NCBI GenBank assembly: GCA_963921425.1
Contig: OY992834.1
Location: forward strand, 14,634,164 to 14,698,163
From: Dryas octopetala
Taxonomy: Eukaryota; Streptophyta; Magnoliopsida; Rosales; Rosaceae
Length of the DNA stretch: 64,000 bases
Direction of reading: 5' to 3'
The translations under genes were made by a program, and so were the position numbers. The stretch's first letter is position 1. Each line of letters starts with the position of its first letter. Below, in pieces: positions 11,361-22,565 of the stretch. A model generated the notes under the pieces. It had not been told where the DNA came from. It did not search any database and saw only the letters and a list, made by a program, of their open reading frames with translations.

Positions 11361-11955
11361 TTTAGGGTTTACATGGAGTTTAGGGTTTAAGGTTTAGGGT
11401 TTATGTAAAATCATTTATTACCATTGAAGAAGCACAGTTTAGAAAAAACTGTACATGGATTGGTACATTTGCAAACACAATTGGTACAATCAGATAACAA
11501 ATCCTAAAACAACCTGGTATTTCCCTTCAGGTTTACACGGCTAAATATTTTAACTACAAACCTCCCTCATCATGCACATGTTCGTACAATGTCCTCATCT
11601 CTGTACACAAAATATTTAAGTGCAGAATAGCACAAAGTACCATACACATTCCTTCACCTATTCACATAAGCACATATTTACAAACCACACACATTCTAGA
11701 AAATCCAAACTGAAATATCCATTTATAAATTAACTGTAATAAATTCACAAAGTCCCTAAACCCATGTTAGACCAAAATGAACTTCTCTTGCATCTTTGTA
11801 CCAAAATGAATGATCTACCAAACCTACACACCATGGTTGTTTCAAAAGTATAGCAATATCTGGCCTAAATGAACCAACCAACCTAGCAATAAAAAAACAC
11901 AAAATACCAACGACATGTACATCTTAAAGTCACAAGTCACTGCTGCTGCTACTCA

Positions 11956-13392
11956 TCATTTTTGGACTGCATTTGTTTCTAAATCACCTAACATCATTGA
12001 CAGACACCTCACCCTCATTTCCACCATGTCACGTGGTCGAAAGATCTGTCGTATTTCCATCTGGCGCGCATAATGCTCCATATACCACATCACAGCTACC
12101 CCACAATCCAGACTGGAAAAAAATTTAGAACCAATTTAGTGTGAACTAAATTAATAATACAAGTATTTAAAATGAGTATTCAACTTACGAATCTGCCTTT
12201 TGTTGGGGCGCCTTATCACAGTTAAGAAGCAGCCAATTAATTTCAGTTTGCTCTATTGCAGCTAAAGTCAATTTTTCAGATTCAGACAGTACATAATCCC
12301 CATGTTTGCTCCTCACAAAACCTACATCATCAACAATGTGGTTTGGCACAAATCCACTTTGGATCCCTCTTTTGGAATAGGGTTTGCACCAACACAAAAA
12401 AGAATTTACCAAATCACGCTGCATGAAACAAAATATGAATTAGTTAACTACTTAATTGTACATATACGTTACCCTCGTATTCTCAAGTTCTTACCAGCAC
12501 ATTTGCATCCCCGTAACATGTGCCTGGACGGTTAACAACTCGTCTAGGCTTTAATGAGTCATAATGGAACCATTTTTTCTCACTCCTATCCAGAATGAGA
12601 AGGGTAAAATGGTTTGGAGAAACATGCATCATTGGAAAGAAAATTATCTCAAACGACCCAAAGACTCTGAATAGTGTGTAATAAAGTAAACCCTGCAATT
12701 GCTTAGTCAACCCTCTTCTATGACATTCCTGCAACATATGCGGACAGTATATTGCATTAAACAATGTACCAAACTAGTGGAAAAGTTCTAATAATTGCAA
12801 AGCACCACTCATAAGATGTAATAATTCTGTGTGACATGAAAAAACACTTATTGTGACGTACATGTGGCTGAGCAAGAGACCTCTCCAATAATGTACCAAA
12901 CGCATCAATTGTCTGCCAAATCAAAACAAAAAAATAAGTCAAATATAAATAAATGTACTTCAAAGTACAATATAGCATAAGTGCAAACCTGTCCAGTGAT
13001 ACTCTTCTCAAACACCAACAAACTGACGTCTAAGCATGTAATTGTGGCAGTCGGTCCCTCCCATAATGGTACCCTTCATATAGTTAAAATACCATTTAAC
13101 ACATACTTATAATATTCACCAAAAACCTTTGAAACTAATCAGGTGAAACAAAAAGGTTACTACATGATAGCTGAACAATAAACCAACCTAACCTGGGATT
13201 GTTGGTGTTTAGTAAATCTTCCAATTTTTGTCGTTCCGGTCTGCCGAAATACATACCAACATTTGTTTTTAATAACTCATAAGACTTGTGGACCTGTGAG
13301 TTATCTTGGTCGGAACTATCTTCATCTGTCATGATCACTGCAATAGGTGGATCAAGTGGACCATCATTCCTTGCATTCTTTCTAGGTTCCAT
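11956..13392 (-). CDS. Ulp1-like C48 cysteine protease carried by the MULE, six exons
   Basis: Minus-strand exons 13193-13392, 12989-13073, 12862-12912, 12495-12728, 12189-12418 and 11956-12112 join in one frame of 318 codons with GT-AG junctions. The Ulp1/SENP-type catalytic residues are present in order: His in SPNHFTLLIL, Asp in WFHYDSLK and Cys in LDCGVAVMWY. Also visible is LWEGPTATITCLDV in exon 2, a pattern I associate with transposon ULP-like proteins. Such domains remove SUMO-like modifiers from proteins. In plants, ULP-like genes are known passengers of Kaonashi-type MULEs, so I read this as the element's second gene, not a host SUMO protease. It converges on the transposase. Exon 1 may have further upstream coding sequence that I did not find. 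The substrate is unknown. Confidence 0.82.
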
Positions 13393-13419
13393 TACAAAAT
13401 CAGATTCATCCCCATTACA

Positions 13420-14555
13420 AAATCAGATTTATCCATCTGAACTTTGGGATTGATTTCATTTTATCACCTAATAAAAAAATTGTGTCAATTTATCACTTGA
13501 GTTTAAAAACTCTTTCAATGTCAGACCTTAGGTAGCAGATTACGATAGTTTCAGTTAAAAATAAGTACGTGTATCGCTGACGCCCTTTTAAAGGGTTTTT
13601 TTTTTTGTCTTTTTATGTAAAATTGGAAGTGTAATTGGAAGATTTTCAACATATTGTGGGATATTTGATGTGCAATTGATATAAGGTTGATTTGCTTCTT
13701 TTACATGCATTCTTTGTTTACGATGAAAATATATGTTCCAAATACTCTTCCAATTAGACATAAAAAAACTAACAAACTCCTTAAAAGAGAATTACATGCG
13801 TCGCACATGCTTGTTTTTCACAAAAAGTGTGGCAGAATCTCCCCCATGTCTGACATTGCAATAAAAATAAAATTAAGGTGGTAAATTGGTACAATTTTTT
13901 AATAGAAAATTAAGATTAAATACCAAATACCAATAAGTTTTCAGTAAAACAATAAGTCACAATTTTTTTTTTTAAAGTTTAGATACTAACCTAGAGTAAG
14001 ACATTTTGGATTAGGTCACAAATCTATAAGAAACGTGAATTTTTTGACACCGATCGCTTGACCAAAGTGTCGAGCGCTAGGTTGTTTCCGATTGATTTTT
14101 TTTTTTTTTCGGTTTTCCATATAATTGTGACTGTCATGCAATCACAATTGTGATTATATGAAATTCATAAAATTTCAAAGTTCATAGGGATTTAATGCTT
14201 TTGATTTAGGCTTGGAGATGAAATCTTATAACCTAGAGACAAAACATTAAAACTTAAGTCTGACAAATACTGAAAAACAACAAATAAGTAAAAAAGCTGT
14301 GACTGTTGAGTTTTTCAAAAAACAAAAAATCTTATGGGGGCTTGGTGAACAGTGTTGAGTGCTCGATAGAACCACGTACGTTTTTAATTGTTAGTACCTA
14401 ACTGAAATTTAGTATCTAAACTGAAATGACATAAAAGTTTTAGTAATTAAAATGAATAGATATTGAAATTTGGTACCTAAAGTCAACGAACATTTTTGTT
14501 TATTTGGTGATGAAGTGAGATTAACTCCAAATTCCAAGTTAGTAAAATATAAAAA
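13420..14555. mobile_element. Mutator-type MITE carrying a nested insertion
   Basis: The left end (actttgggattgatttcatt, tatcacctaataaa, aattgtgtcaattta) and the right end (ggtgatgaagtgagatt near 14508-14524) are inverted relatives of the terminal repeats of the 274-bp MITE at 41221-41494. The copy here is larger. It contains about 350 bp of extra interior and is split by the element at about 13897-14483. Exact termini are uncertain. Confidence 0.6.
13897..14483. mobile_element. Non-autonomous element, copy 2, inserted into the MITE
   Basis: The ends taaataccaaat (left) and atttggtaccta (right) are inverted copies. The host MITE sequence acaattttt stops at the left edge and resumes at the right edge with catttttg, so attttt may be the duplicated target. 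Direct-orientation homologue of 4618-5368. Confidence 0.6.
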
Positions 14556-14787
14556 TACCTTTAGAAATTCCATAAAAATCAATGAAACATTTCTATATTA
14601 CATAATGGTCACTGTAGACCTTTTTTTTTTTATATCCAATAATGGTCAATGTGTCTATAATACTTTACAATTTTGTTCCACACTGGTCAATGAACTCAGC
14701 CCACTTACTTATGTCATATAACTTTGGGTGCAAAAATGACCATATTGCCCTTATATTTTTTCTATTTCTCTCAGTCTCAATATATGT

Positions 14788-14983
14788 CTCACTCCTTTCC
14801 ATTCTTTGTCAAGTTTTAATTACATATACCACCCCTCTCACTCCTTTCCATTCTTTGTCAAGGTTTAATTACATATACCACCCCTCTCACTCCTTTCCAT
14901 TCTTTGTCAAGGTTTAATTACATATACCACCCCTCTCACTCCTTTCCATTCTTTGTCAAGGTTTAATTACATATACCACCCCC
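14788..14983. repeat. 49-bp tandem repeat, four copies
   Basis: Units start at 14788, 14837, 14886 and 14935 with exact 49-bp spacing. Each runs ctcactcctttccattcttt, then gtcaaggtttaatta, then catataccacccct. The copies are nearly identical; the first has tttt where the others have gttt. Confidence 0.95.
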
Positions 14984-15569
14984 AAACTATACTATATACG
15001 ACATGTTGCCATTTAGACTAATATTTTTCTACAATTTACCCCAAAACCCAACTCTGCAAATGTGACACTTGCTGTCAGTCTGTCACATTCCGTTTAATTT
15101 TCTTTTAAGTCTAAAAATATCTAGCTTATGAACCAAAGGTCCCAAATAAATCTCAAAAGGATTACAAATACTTAGTAAAATTATACCAAACTATATCTTT
15201 TAAAGACGATAATGAGCAAACAGTATAGTTTTATACTACACCAACAGACAACAATAGTTCACAAGAGAGAACACAACTAAAAAGATTATAGTTGGACAAT
15301 TTTACCTTCACTTAAACAAATATATTTTCACTATAAATTTTATCAAAACCTGTTAAGGGACTACAATCCAAATATCAAATATTTGTGACATGTAACCACC
15401 CCCAGAATTTAAAGCATTGAATTGCAGCAATTTAGGGCAGATATCGATGCAAGACTAATTTTGTAAGGGGGAAAATTTTGAGATTCATGTAAAAACACAA
15501 GCTGTACAAATCCTTGACCGCCTGGACAAACTGCATCCTACAGTTGGAAAATTTCATCAAACTTTCCAA
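14984..15569. other. Downstream flank of the PPR gene, no gene seen
   Basis: AT-rich sequence. The part nearest 15569 is presumably the 3' UTR of the PPR gene. I saw no repeat terminus or coding similarity. Confidence 0.5.
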
Positions 15570-17081
15570 TCAAGAACTCTTTAGCCGGTTATAGGCCTCG
15601 GAGGAGGCCTCAATATTGGCCATGTTACAACACACAGATACCACCAATGAGTTCCATACAGAATATTCTGGTAGAATAGCCTGACTTATCATCTCCTCCA
15701 ACCACATAACAGCTTCATATTGCCTGCCCAATGAGCAAAGACCCCTAATAACTCTATTGTAAGTATCAGCACAAGGCCAATATGACTTGATCAACATCTC
15801 CTTCAATACTCGACTCGCTTCAAGATATCTACTCTCACCACAAAGCTTATCAACTAAAATGCCATAAGTTTCCTTGTCAGCAACACAACCCACCTGCTTT
15901 TCCATCTTCTTTATGTACCCAACTGCCAAATCTGATTTTCCTTGGCTACAAAGGCCTCTCACCACAACACTATACACTCTCACAGTTGGAACACAATTTG
16001 CCTCCACCATCTCCTTTTCAATCACCTCCACAGCTTCATCAGCTTTCCTTTCCTTACACAATGCAGCCGCCTTTGCTTCATAAACCAAAGCCGTTGGCCT
16101 AAAGCCTCTATCTTGCATTTGCTTTAGTACTTTGTCAGCCTCATCAATCTTCTTTTCATTGTAAAGATCAACTGCCATAGCACTATAACTAGCCAAACTG
16201 GGATTCCCACCTCTGACCAGAGCTTCATTAATTAAACGCTTAATGCCTTCTATGTCTTCGCCATTACCACACCGACTGAGATCAAGACGGTGACGAAATC
16301 GCATAGGGGCCTTCAGCCCCTTCCTTAATATCTTGCCAAGAATTTCAACAGCCTCTTCAACCTGCCCATTATCACAGAGGGCATCCAATAAGGTTCTATA
16401 GATTACAATATCCTCACCACAACCCTTCTGAGAAATCCTCCAAAACATTGAATACAACAAATGGGTTGCCTCATTCAGCCTCCCATCTTCACACAATCCT
16501 CTCATAAGTATTCGGTAACTTTCCCTATCCGGATTGCAACTCTGATAATCCATCTCTTGGAAAACTTGCAAAGCAACATCTGAATGACCTTTCTGGCACA
16601 AAGCATGCATAAGCAAATTCAAGGACCGAACCCGAGAGCTCACTTCCCACCCACAACAATGCTCCAAGAAAAGACGATGAGCGGATTCAAGCTTGGACTC
16701 ATTGACCATAATCTCCAAAAGGGTATTGAAAGACTGCGTCCAATTCACACAGTTGAACTGCGAAATGTTCTTAAAAAGAGACACTGCCTCGTCAAGCAAC
16801 CCAGCTCTTGCGTAGGTCTTAATTGAAGTTACAAAAACTGAATCTTTGCATTCACAGGAGTCGTTCTTCATCTGATTAATCACTTCCTTCATCTCAGTGA
16901 TTCGGCCGGAGTTTCCAAGAATACCAATCATAGTGGCATAAATTGGACCATTGTGACGGTAATTGGGGTACTTGGTTCTTGCTTCACTGAAAATTTGAAG
17001 AGCTGTCAATGGGTTTTTCTGCTTTTGTATAATCTGAGAGAGGTGTGTGGGTGTCAGAAGCCTTGGCCATCTTACACTCAT
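15570..17081 (-). CDS. EMB3101: Pentatricopeptide repeat protein, EMB3101-like
   Basis: Single-exon P-class PPR protein of 503 residues, starting at the ATG at 17081 (MSVRWPRLLTPTHLSQI). A longer in-frame start at 17138 would add 19 residues. The family's usual start is MSVRWPR, so I prefer the inner ATG. About ten to eleven 35-residue helical repeats follow, for example YRILMRGLCEDGRLNEATHL and YNRVIRGLCSLGRQYEAVMW. There is no E, DYW or SMR tail. From memory it resembles Arabidopsis At1g05600 (EMB3101), an embryo-essential PPR, along nearly all its length, including CWRISQKGxGEDIV-like and AVMWLEEM stretches. PPR proteins bind organellar RNA. The exact target and the organelle cannot be read from the sequence. 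Confidence 0.88.
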   Translation of the reverse strand: MSVRWPRLLTPTHLSQIIQKQKNPLTALQIFSEARTKYPNYRHNGPIYATMIGILGNSGRITEMKEVINQMKNDSCECKDSVFVTSIKTYARAGLLDEAVSLFKNISQFNCVNWTQSFNTLLEIMVNESKLESAHRLFLEHCCGWEVSSRVRSLNLLMHALCQKGHSDVALQVFQEMDYQSCNPDRESYRILMRGLCEDGRLNEATHLLYSMFWRISQKGCGEDIVIYRTLLDALCDNGQVEEAVEILGKILRKGLKAPMRFRHRLDLSRCGNGEDIEGIKRLINEALVRGGNPSLASYSAMAVDLYNEKKIDEADKVLKQMQDRGFRPTALVYEAKAAALCKERKADEAVEVIEKEMVEANCVPTVRVYSVVVRGLCSQGKSDLAVGYIKKMEKQVGCVADKETYGILVDKLCGESRYLEASRVLKEMLIKSYWPCADTYNRVIRGLCSLGRQYEAVMWLEEMISQAILPEYSVWNSLVVSVCCNMANIEASSEAYNRLKSS

Positions 17082-17139
17082 GGCCACCCAATATTCACCA
17101 CTGTCACTATGCAATCTTTCAGTTTGGCACTTTCTCAAA

Positions 17140-17890
17140 CACTTGGTCTGCAGGGCTATTAACGTCTAATTATCAAAGCCCTTGGGGCGTTGATTGGAGC
17201 AACGATTGGAGAACAAATACAAAGATTGGTGTGAAATTATTGACAGTAATCAGAATACCTTTTCTTTGTTTGAGCTTTGTACAAATTCTGAGTGAGTCCA
17301 AGTCACAAACACTTGGTTTCGGCCTGGGAGTGAGAATGGGTTTTTGTTGTTTATGATTAATGTATTTTGGTGTAGAGGAACAAAAGTAGGGTGATTTATG
17401 CGTGTATATATGATTTATATTATATATACTGGAGCTTGGGCTGCTGAAATCAAATTGAAACATCAAAGGTGGCTGGATATTTCAGATGAAAAGAAACACG
17501 GGCAGCAACTTGTTGATCTGGAGGATATATATGTTTGGCCTGGAGTGATGTTAGAAAGGAGAGAATGGTTGGGTTTTCAAAATATAATAGTTGGTCAGTT
17601 ATGTTGAAAAGAAAAGAAGAAAGTTGTCACTTGTCGCTGCTAATATATATACATCTATACATATTAGTTTGTTTGGGAATTTGTAATAAGAAAAAGGTTG
17701 TAAGTTGGGCGATTGCTACACATGATGTCGGGCTGAACTGAAGTCTTCTCCTAAATGGATCCCGCCAATGTTTGGTATTTAGACCAGAAAAGTGGGTCGG
17801 CGTCCGATCGAAATGTGAGGCAGAAGGAAAAGACCAAGTGACATAAATTGTCGGCCGGGTACAAGGAATAAGCGGCCCGATGAAAAAATA
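17140..17890. other. Region upstream of the PPR gene, no further gene seen
   Basis: Should hold the PPR promoter and 5' UTR. Short open frames here show no family similarity. The region ends at the edge of the copia remnant. Confidence 0.45.
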
Positions 17891-17897
17891 TTCTGAT

Positions 17898-18182
17898 CGA
17901 CCTCACCAATTATGAAGATAATGCTGCATGCATCACTGAGATTAAAGGAGGATACATTAAAGATGATAGAACTAAGCATATTTCACTAAAATTCTTCTAC
18001 ACGCATGAATTTTAGAAAAATCGTGAAATTGAAGTCAGACAAATTCGTTACAGTGACAATTTTGCAGATCTCTTCACCAAAGTTTTACCAAAATATACAT
18101 TCTAGAAATTAGTGCATGGTACTAGCTTACGTCAGCTTTCTCAACTATCAGATTGACAGATGCATTTATCAGGGGGAGCATC
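17898..18182 (+). mobile_element. Ty1/copia 3' remnant: RNase H end and polypurine tract
   Basis: In one frame, with interruptions, the sequence reads like the C-terminus of copia RNase H: NYEDNAACITEIKGGYIK, then RTKHISLKFFYTHE, then DNFADLFTK and LVHGT. Several stop codons show it is dead. The polypurine tract agggggag at 18171-18178 marks the start of the 3' LTR. The upstream polyprotein is missing. Confidence 0.82.
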
Positions 18183-18265
18183 CCGCTCTAGAAGACATAT
18201 GCGCGTTGTATTCTTTTTAACTTCAACTAGGGTTTTATTCCACATGGCCTTTCCCAATGAATAAA

Positions 18266-19245
18266 ATTTCGGGTTTCGAGGAAATTTCGACGGAAATTTC
18301 GAAGACTTTTAAATTTCAACAAAAATTAGACGAAAACGACGAAAATTGCTATCAAAATACGGAAATTTTGAATAAAACTTTACCATATGTTTATTTAATA
18401 TATTATCTACTATATTGATAAAAAAAACATTGAAGAAACCAAATTATATAATAAGTTTCATGTGATCTAAGATAAATATAATGTGTGCTAAAGACAAATA
18501 CTGTTAAATAAAATTAGTATACTCTTTATACTCTATAATCTATACACTAAATCCTAATATTAAACCCTATATACCATAATACTTTTTATACTCTATAATC
18601 TATACACTAAACCCTATATATTTTATAATCTATACTCTATATTGTTTAGAATATGATATAGGATGTTAAAGTTTAGGCATTTTAGGATATTTTCAATTAT
18701 TTTTTTATATAAAAATATATTGGGTTTAAAAACAACTAAACGAAAATCTCAAAACGGCCAAACGAAACCCCAAACATTTTTTTTCTTTTCAATTTCCCAA
18801 AGGCCCCAAACCTCAATCAATCCTAAATTTTTTTTGTTCTTTCCTTTTCTTTTCATTTCATTTTTTTCTTTCCTTTTCTTTTATTTTCTTTTATTTTGCT
18901 TTTCTTCTTTCTTTCTTTGCTTCCTTTTCCCCGTAAGTCTCCACTTCTCTTTGTTCTTTTCTTTCTTTCCTTCCTTTTTCCTGTAAGTCTCCACTTCTCC
19001 AGTGGCCATCTTCCTTCTCAATCTCTCATTACTTCAGTGATTCAGTCACCTTCTCTTTCTCTCTCCCTCAGGCAGTAAGTCATCATTCCCTCTCTGATCT
19101 CTTCTCCTTCACCCTCCCCGATCTCTCACTCTTCTCTCTCCCCGGCGACGACAGGTGACAAGGCCGGCTCTCCTTTTCCTCCCATCTCTCCCTCTGGTCG
19201 CTGCCTCCCTGGCTCTAGTTGAAAATTTCGCCGAAATTTTTAAAA
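18266..19245. mobile_element. Insertion inside the copia LTR with AAATTTCG-rich ends
   Basis: About 980 bp separate two parts of the copia LTR. The left end has aaatttcgacggaaatttcg and the right end has gaaaatttcgccgaaattt, which are roughly inverted. Inside are a direct duplication of tactctataatctatacact (near 18527 and 18586), a long pyrimidine-rich stretch (18775-19160), and a repeated gtaagtctccacttctc. No coding capacity. Superfamily and target duplication not determined. Confidence 0.5.
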
Positions 19246-19510
19246 TTTAACACCTTGGTTTTTCCTAACAAAGTTTTAATGAGGCATCATTATGTTTGTC
19301 CAACACCATATTGGTGATCTTAGAAGAGTTGTACTATTTTTCCTTCATTTATGTTTTATCCCACTGGATTTTTCTAAATAAGATTTTAATAAGGCAACCG
19401 TCCATGATTAGTGGACATCCCTTATCCATCCACGAGTTTAGTGGATGGATATTCACTAATTTAGTGGATGAATTCCCCACTACTAAATGTAAGTCATGTT
19501 TACCTATAAA

Positions 19511-22500
19511 CTATAACAACCCGACCCTAAGTTTAATTTGAACGCCAATTTTTTAAAGTTTAATTGTCGGATTTATTTAAGTTTTTGGAGAGGAGTTATA
19601 GTATTTAGAGGGGTAATTTAAAAATGAAACTTTGGCCAATATTGTTTGAGACTCTTAAATAGAACTTAAATTCCCGAACACATGGGCAAACGGTTTTTAA
19701 ATCGGAGTTTCGGGGAAGGAATTAAGTAGATTCTTCTAGAAGGGGGTATGTTAGTAATTTCAAAACTTGAATTATGATTTAAATACCCAATTAAACTCTC
19801 TCTCTCTCATCCCTTCCGCTCACTCTCTCTCTCCCTCACGCACCTCCCTCCGCGCGCACCACCCACCATGGCCACCACCGCCGGCCACCTCCCTTCGACC
19901 TAAGCTCACTGGCAAACTCCCCACAGGCCGACCACCACTCCCCGCCACTCCTTTCACCAGCCAACACTCACTCGCGCGGGGAACAAGCCAGAAAACCCTC
20001 AGCCGCCGCCCCTCTCTTCGCCCAGCCATTTCCAGCCACCTGAGATCACCGGCGTACCTTCCTGACGCCGGCCAGCTTGCCGGCTCTTCCTCCAGCCAGC
20101 CAGCCCTTCTGCGCGCAACCACAACTCGAGAAATTTCTCACAGACCGCCGGCTTATCTTCCATTTTCCAACTAGACTTCTGGCGCCAATCACCTCCATTT
20201 TAGGTGGGTTTTCTTCCTCTTCTATTGGGCTTTCACTTTCCTTTGGTTTTGTAGTTTAAAACCTTGAATTTAGAAACTTGAAATTTTGGAATATAGAGCC
20301 ATTTCGGATTTCCTTTGGGTTTCGGATTGGGGGTTGTTATTAGTGATGGTTTTGGATAAATTGCATCCCTAGGAACCCCAATTGTTGTTTAGAATTGAAA
20401 GTTTGAGTAGATTTGATTAATTTGGTATTTTAGTTAAAATTTGGATTTGGGGCAGCCACTTTGGGCGGCACCCACAGTGATTCCGAACCCCCACTGCCAT
20501 TTGTGAATAAAGGATTATTTTTGGGCAATTGTTGAGTGAGTTGTTGATCTTGGCTATGTTGAATGTGATTGGAGAAACCGAAGTTGTTTTAGGACTAAAT
20601 TGAGACCTTGTTGATACTAAATTTCTCTAAAACGAGCTTTTCGACCAAAATAAGTCTTGTGCAGATTTTTTTTTTTAAGTTTAGGATTTGTTTGGATGGT
20701 TAGTGATGTTGGTTAGAGCCGAGAAGCTTTGGGGTATTTGAGGAGGTGTTTGTGAGTTTAATTTGAGCATCGTAAACCGTTGAGTTAGAACGAGAGTTGT
20801 GTGTTACGTTAGGTTGAGCACACATTTACATTTAAGTGTCTCGAGTCGGAACTAATTGTATTTCTTTGATTGTTTATTTTATATGCGAGATAACCGTGGC
20901 TCGTGACGATCTGGCAGAGAATCGAAGCTAGGGCTATCTTTGTGAGTGGACTTTTGTTTTAAAAACATTTTGTTTACTCTATGGTTGAATTTATTTGCTT
21001 ATCCCAAGTTTTAATTGAGAAATAATGAATTGTGAGTATGGATTAATCTTTTCTTGATTTATTTGAGTATGGATTAAGTTAAAATATTTTGGGAATGGAC
21101 TTGTTATAAATGATTATGATTTTCAAAATTTACATTTCCATTAGTTGATTAATGTTCTTACTTTAAGCCTTATTAAATGATTTTTCATACGAGATTGATG
21201 AATTAACTTGGTTTTTAAGAGTCGTGAGAAATATACGAATTCAAACGTGATTTATACAAGAATTTATTTAAAATAAATCCATTTCAAAATTTTGAGTAAG
21301 CCTTGAGTTGATAGCAAAATGTGTGATAATTTCATAGTTAATTTTTCATTTTCAAGAAAATATTTTGCATGGCATTGAGATATTATAAATGGTTTTATGT
21401 ATAATAAGTTTATTTGAAATAAAACACTTTGACGTATTGATTCAAGGTTTGTAGGAAGGTTTCAATAATATATTCTTGCGACGAGAAAATGATTTTATGA
21501 TTTGGTTATGGAAGATGGTTTTCAAACCATCCTCTTGCAGTACCCTCTAGATTATCATATTGGATAGGTCTTTGGGACCTATCACGGCACACATATAGGC
21601 TTTGGGCCATGTGTCGGGATGCTTCGCCCTTTGGGGGCTGCTCTGCGTGCACGTATGATCAGGATTGCCTGCACGTGTTGGATTTTACTCCACGCGTGTG
21701 TATGGCCAGGATATCGCCTGCCTGTGCGATGTAGGAATCCCGCACAGGTGTATGGCCAGGTTTTTCAGGGTATAAGCATGATGAGATTTAATTGTTATTT
21801 TTCAGAAGTTATTAAATATGAGTTTGATTGAGAATTTTCTTTTTGAGTTTTATCAAGATTTCTGTTATAATGTTTTTATGACTTTTTTTATTTTAGCAGG
21901 TTGTCTATTGAGAAGTTATATTTTGATTTATTTAAATTTCTGGAGTTTAAATAGTTTTATGACGTCCTTAGAGATCGTAAGATGATTTTAAAACTGGAGA
22001 ATTTCAAAGAGTGACGTGGGTTTAGAGAAGATTTGATTTTAAAGGAATTTGAAAGGATGAATAACTTAAATATTTGTTGCTATATTTTGTCCACTCACTG
22101 AGAGTTTCTCACGTTTTCTTTATTTTGTTTATAACATTTTTCCCTCAGGTATTATAGATCGCTGAAGTTGGACCGTACCACGTCGAGGCATGACTTTTAG
22201 ATCTTCAGTGTCATTTCCCTTAAGTTAAGGAGTTAACTTTTATATTATAATGAAAATTTAGTTATGCTATGATTATCTTGTGCTTTGGTGAATAAAAACT
22301 TTTTGTTTTGGTTTTGTGAGTGAGTCTGAGACTTTTTTTGGTTGTGGTAGAGGCTGCTGATGTTTTTAGAAGTGCTTTTACATGTTTTATAAATTTTGAG
22401 TTAGTCCATTTTAAGGGGAGGTTCTGCCGAATTTTCGGTAGGATTTTCCTTGATTTTGGATTCCACAGGACCTCTCCGGGTTTCAAGATGGAATCCGAGA

Positions 22501-22512
22501 ACGGTCTTGTCA
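19511..22512 (+). mobile_element. Large solo LTR (~3.0 kb) with ATAAA target duplication
   Basis: Starts ctataacaacccgacccta, resembling the taacaaccc start of long plant gypsy LTRs, and ends ggtcttgtca. The direct repeat ataaa flanks it at 19506-19510 and 22513-22517. Removing the element and one duplication restores the TATA motif of the copia LTR. The interior has a GC-rich coding-like but unrecognisable part at 19800-20170 and repeated gtgtatggccagg motifs near 21700-21760. The 5' dinucleotide is not the canonical TG, which I read as mutation. No internal retroelement genes are present. Confidence 0.7.
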
Positions 22513-22565
22513 ATAAATAGGCATCCTAAATAAAGAAATGAATAAACTCTCTCATCTCTTCCATT

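Larger units (their letters stand above)
18180..22565 (+). mobile_element. Copia 3' LTR in three pieces, split by two insertions
   Basis: The pieces are about 18180-18265, 19246-19510 and 22513-22565. They follow the polypurine tract in the expected order: aactagggttttattccac, then tcccactggatttttctaaa with aggcaaccgtccatg, then the promoter block. The TATA element is interrupted: cctataaa ends at 19510, and ataaataggcatcc resumes at 22513. The 3' end of the LTR is cut off where a MITE begins at 22566. Confidence 0.7.

Noticed and set aside
14788-14983. Regularly spaced repeats resembling a CRISPR array
   Set aside because: Units are contiguous 49-bp tandem copies without spacers, and the genome is a plant's.
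18663-18986. Open frame of 107 codons, mostly Phe/Ser/Leu
   Set aside because: Translation of a pyrimidine-rich low-complexity tract inside a transposon insertion.
19767-20174. Open frame of 135 codons, Pro/Ser/Arg-rich
   Set aside because: It is inside the 3.0-kb solo LTR, of low complexity, with an overlapping frame on the other strand. No family resemblance.
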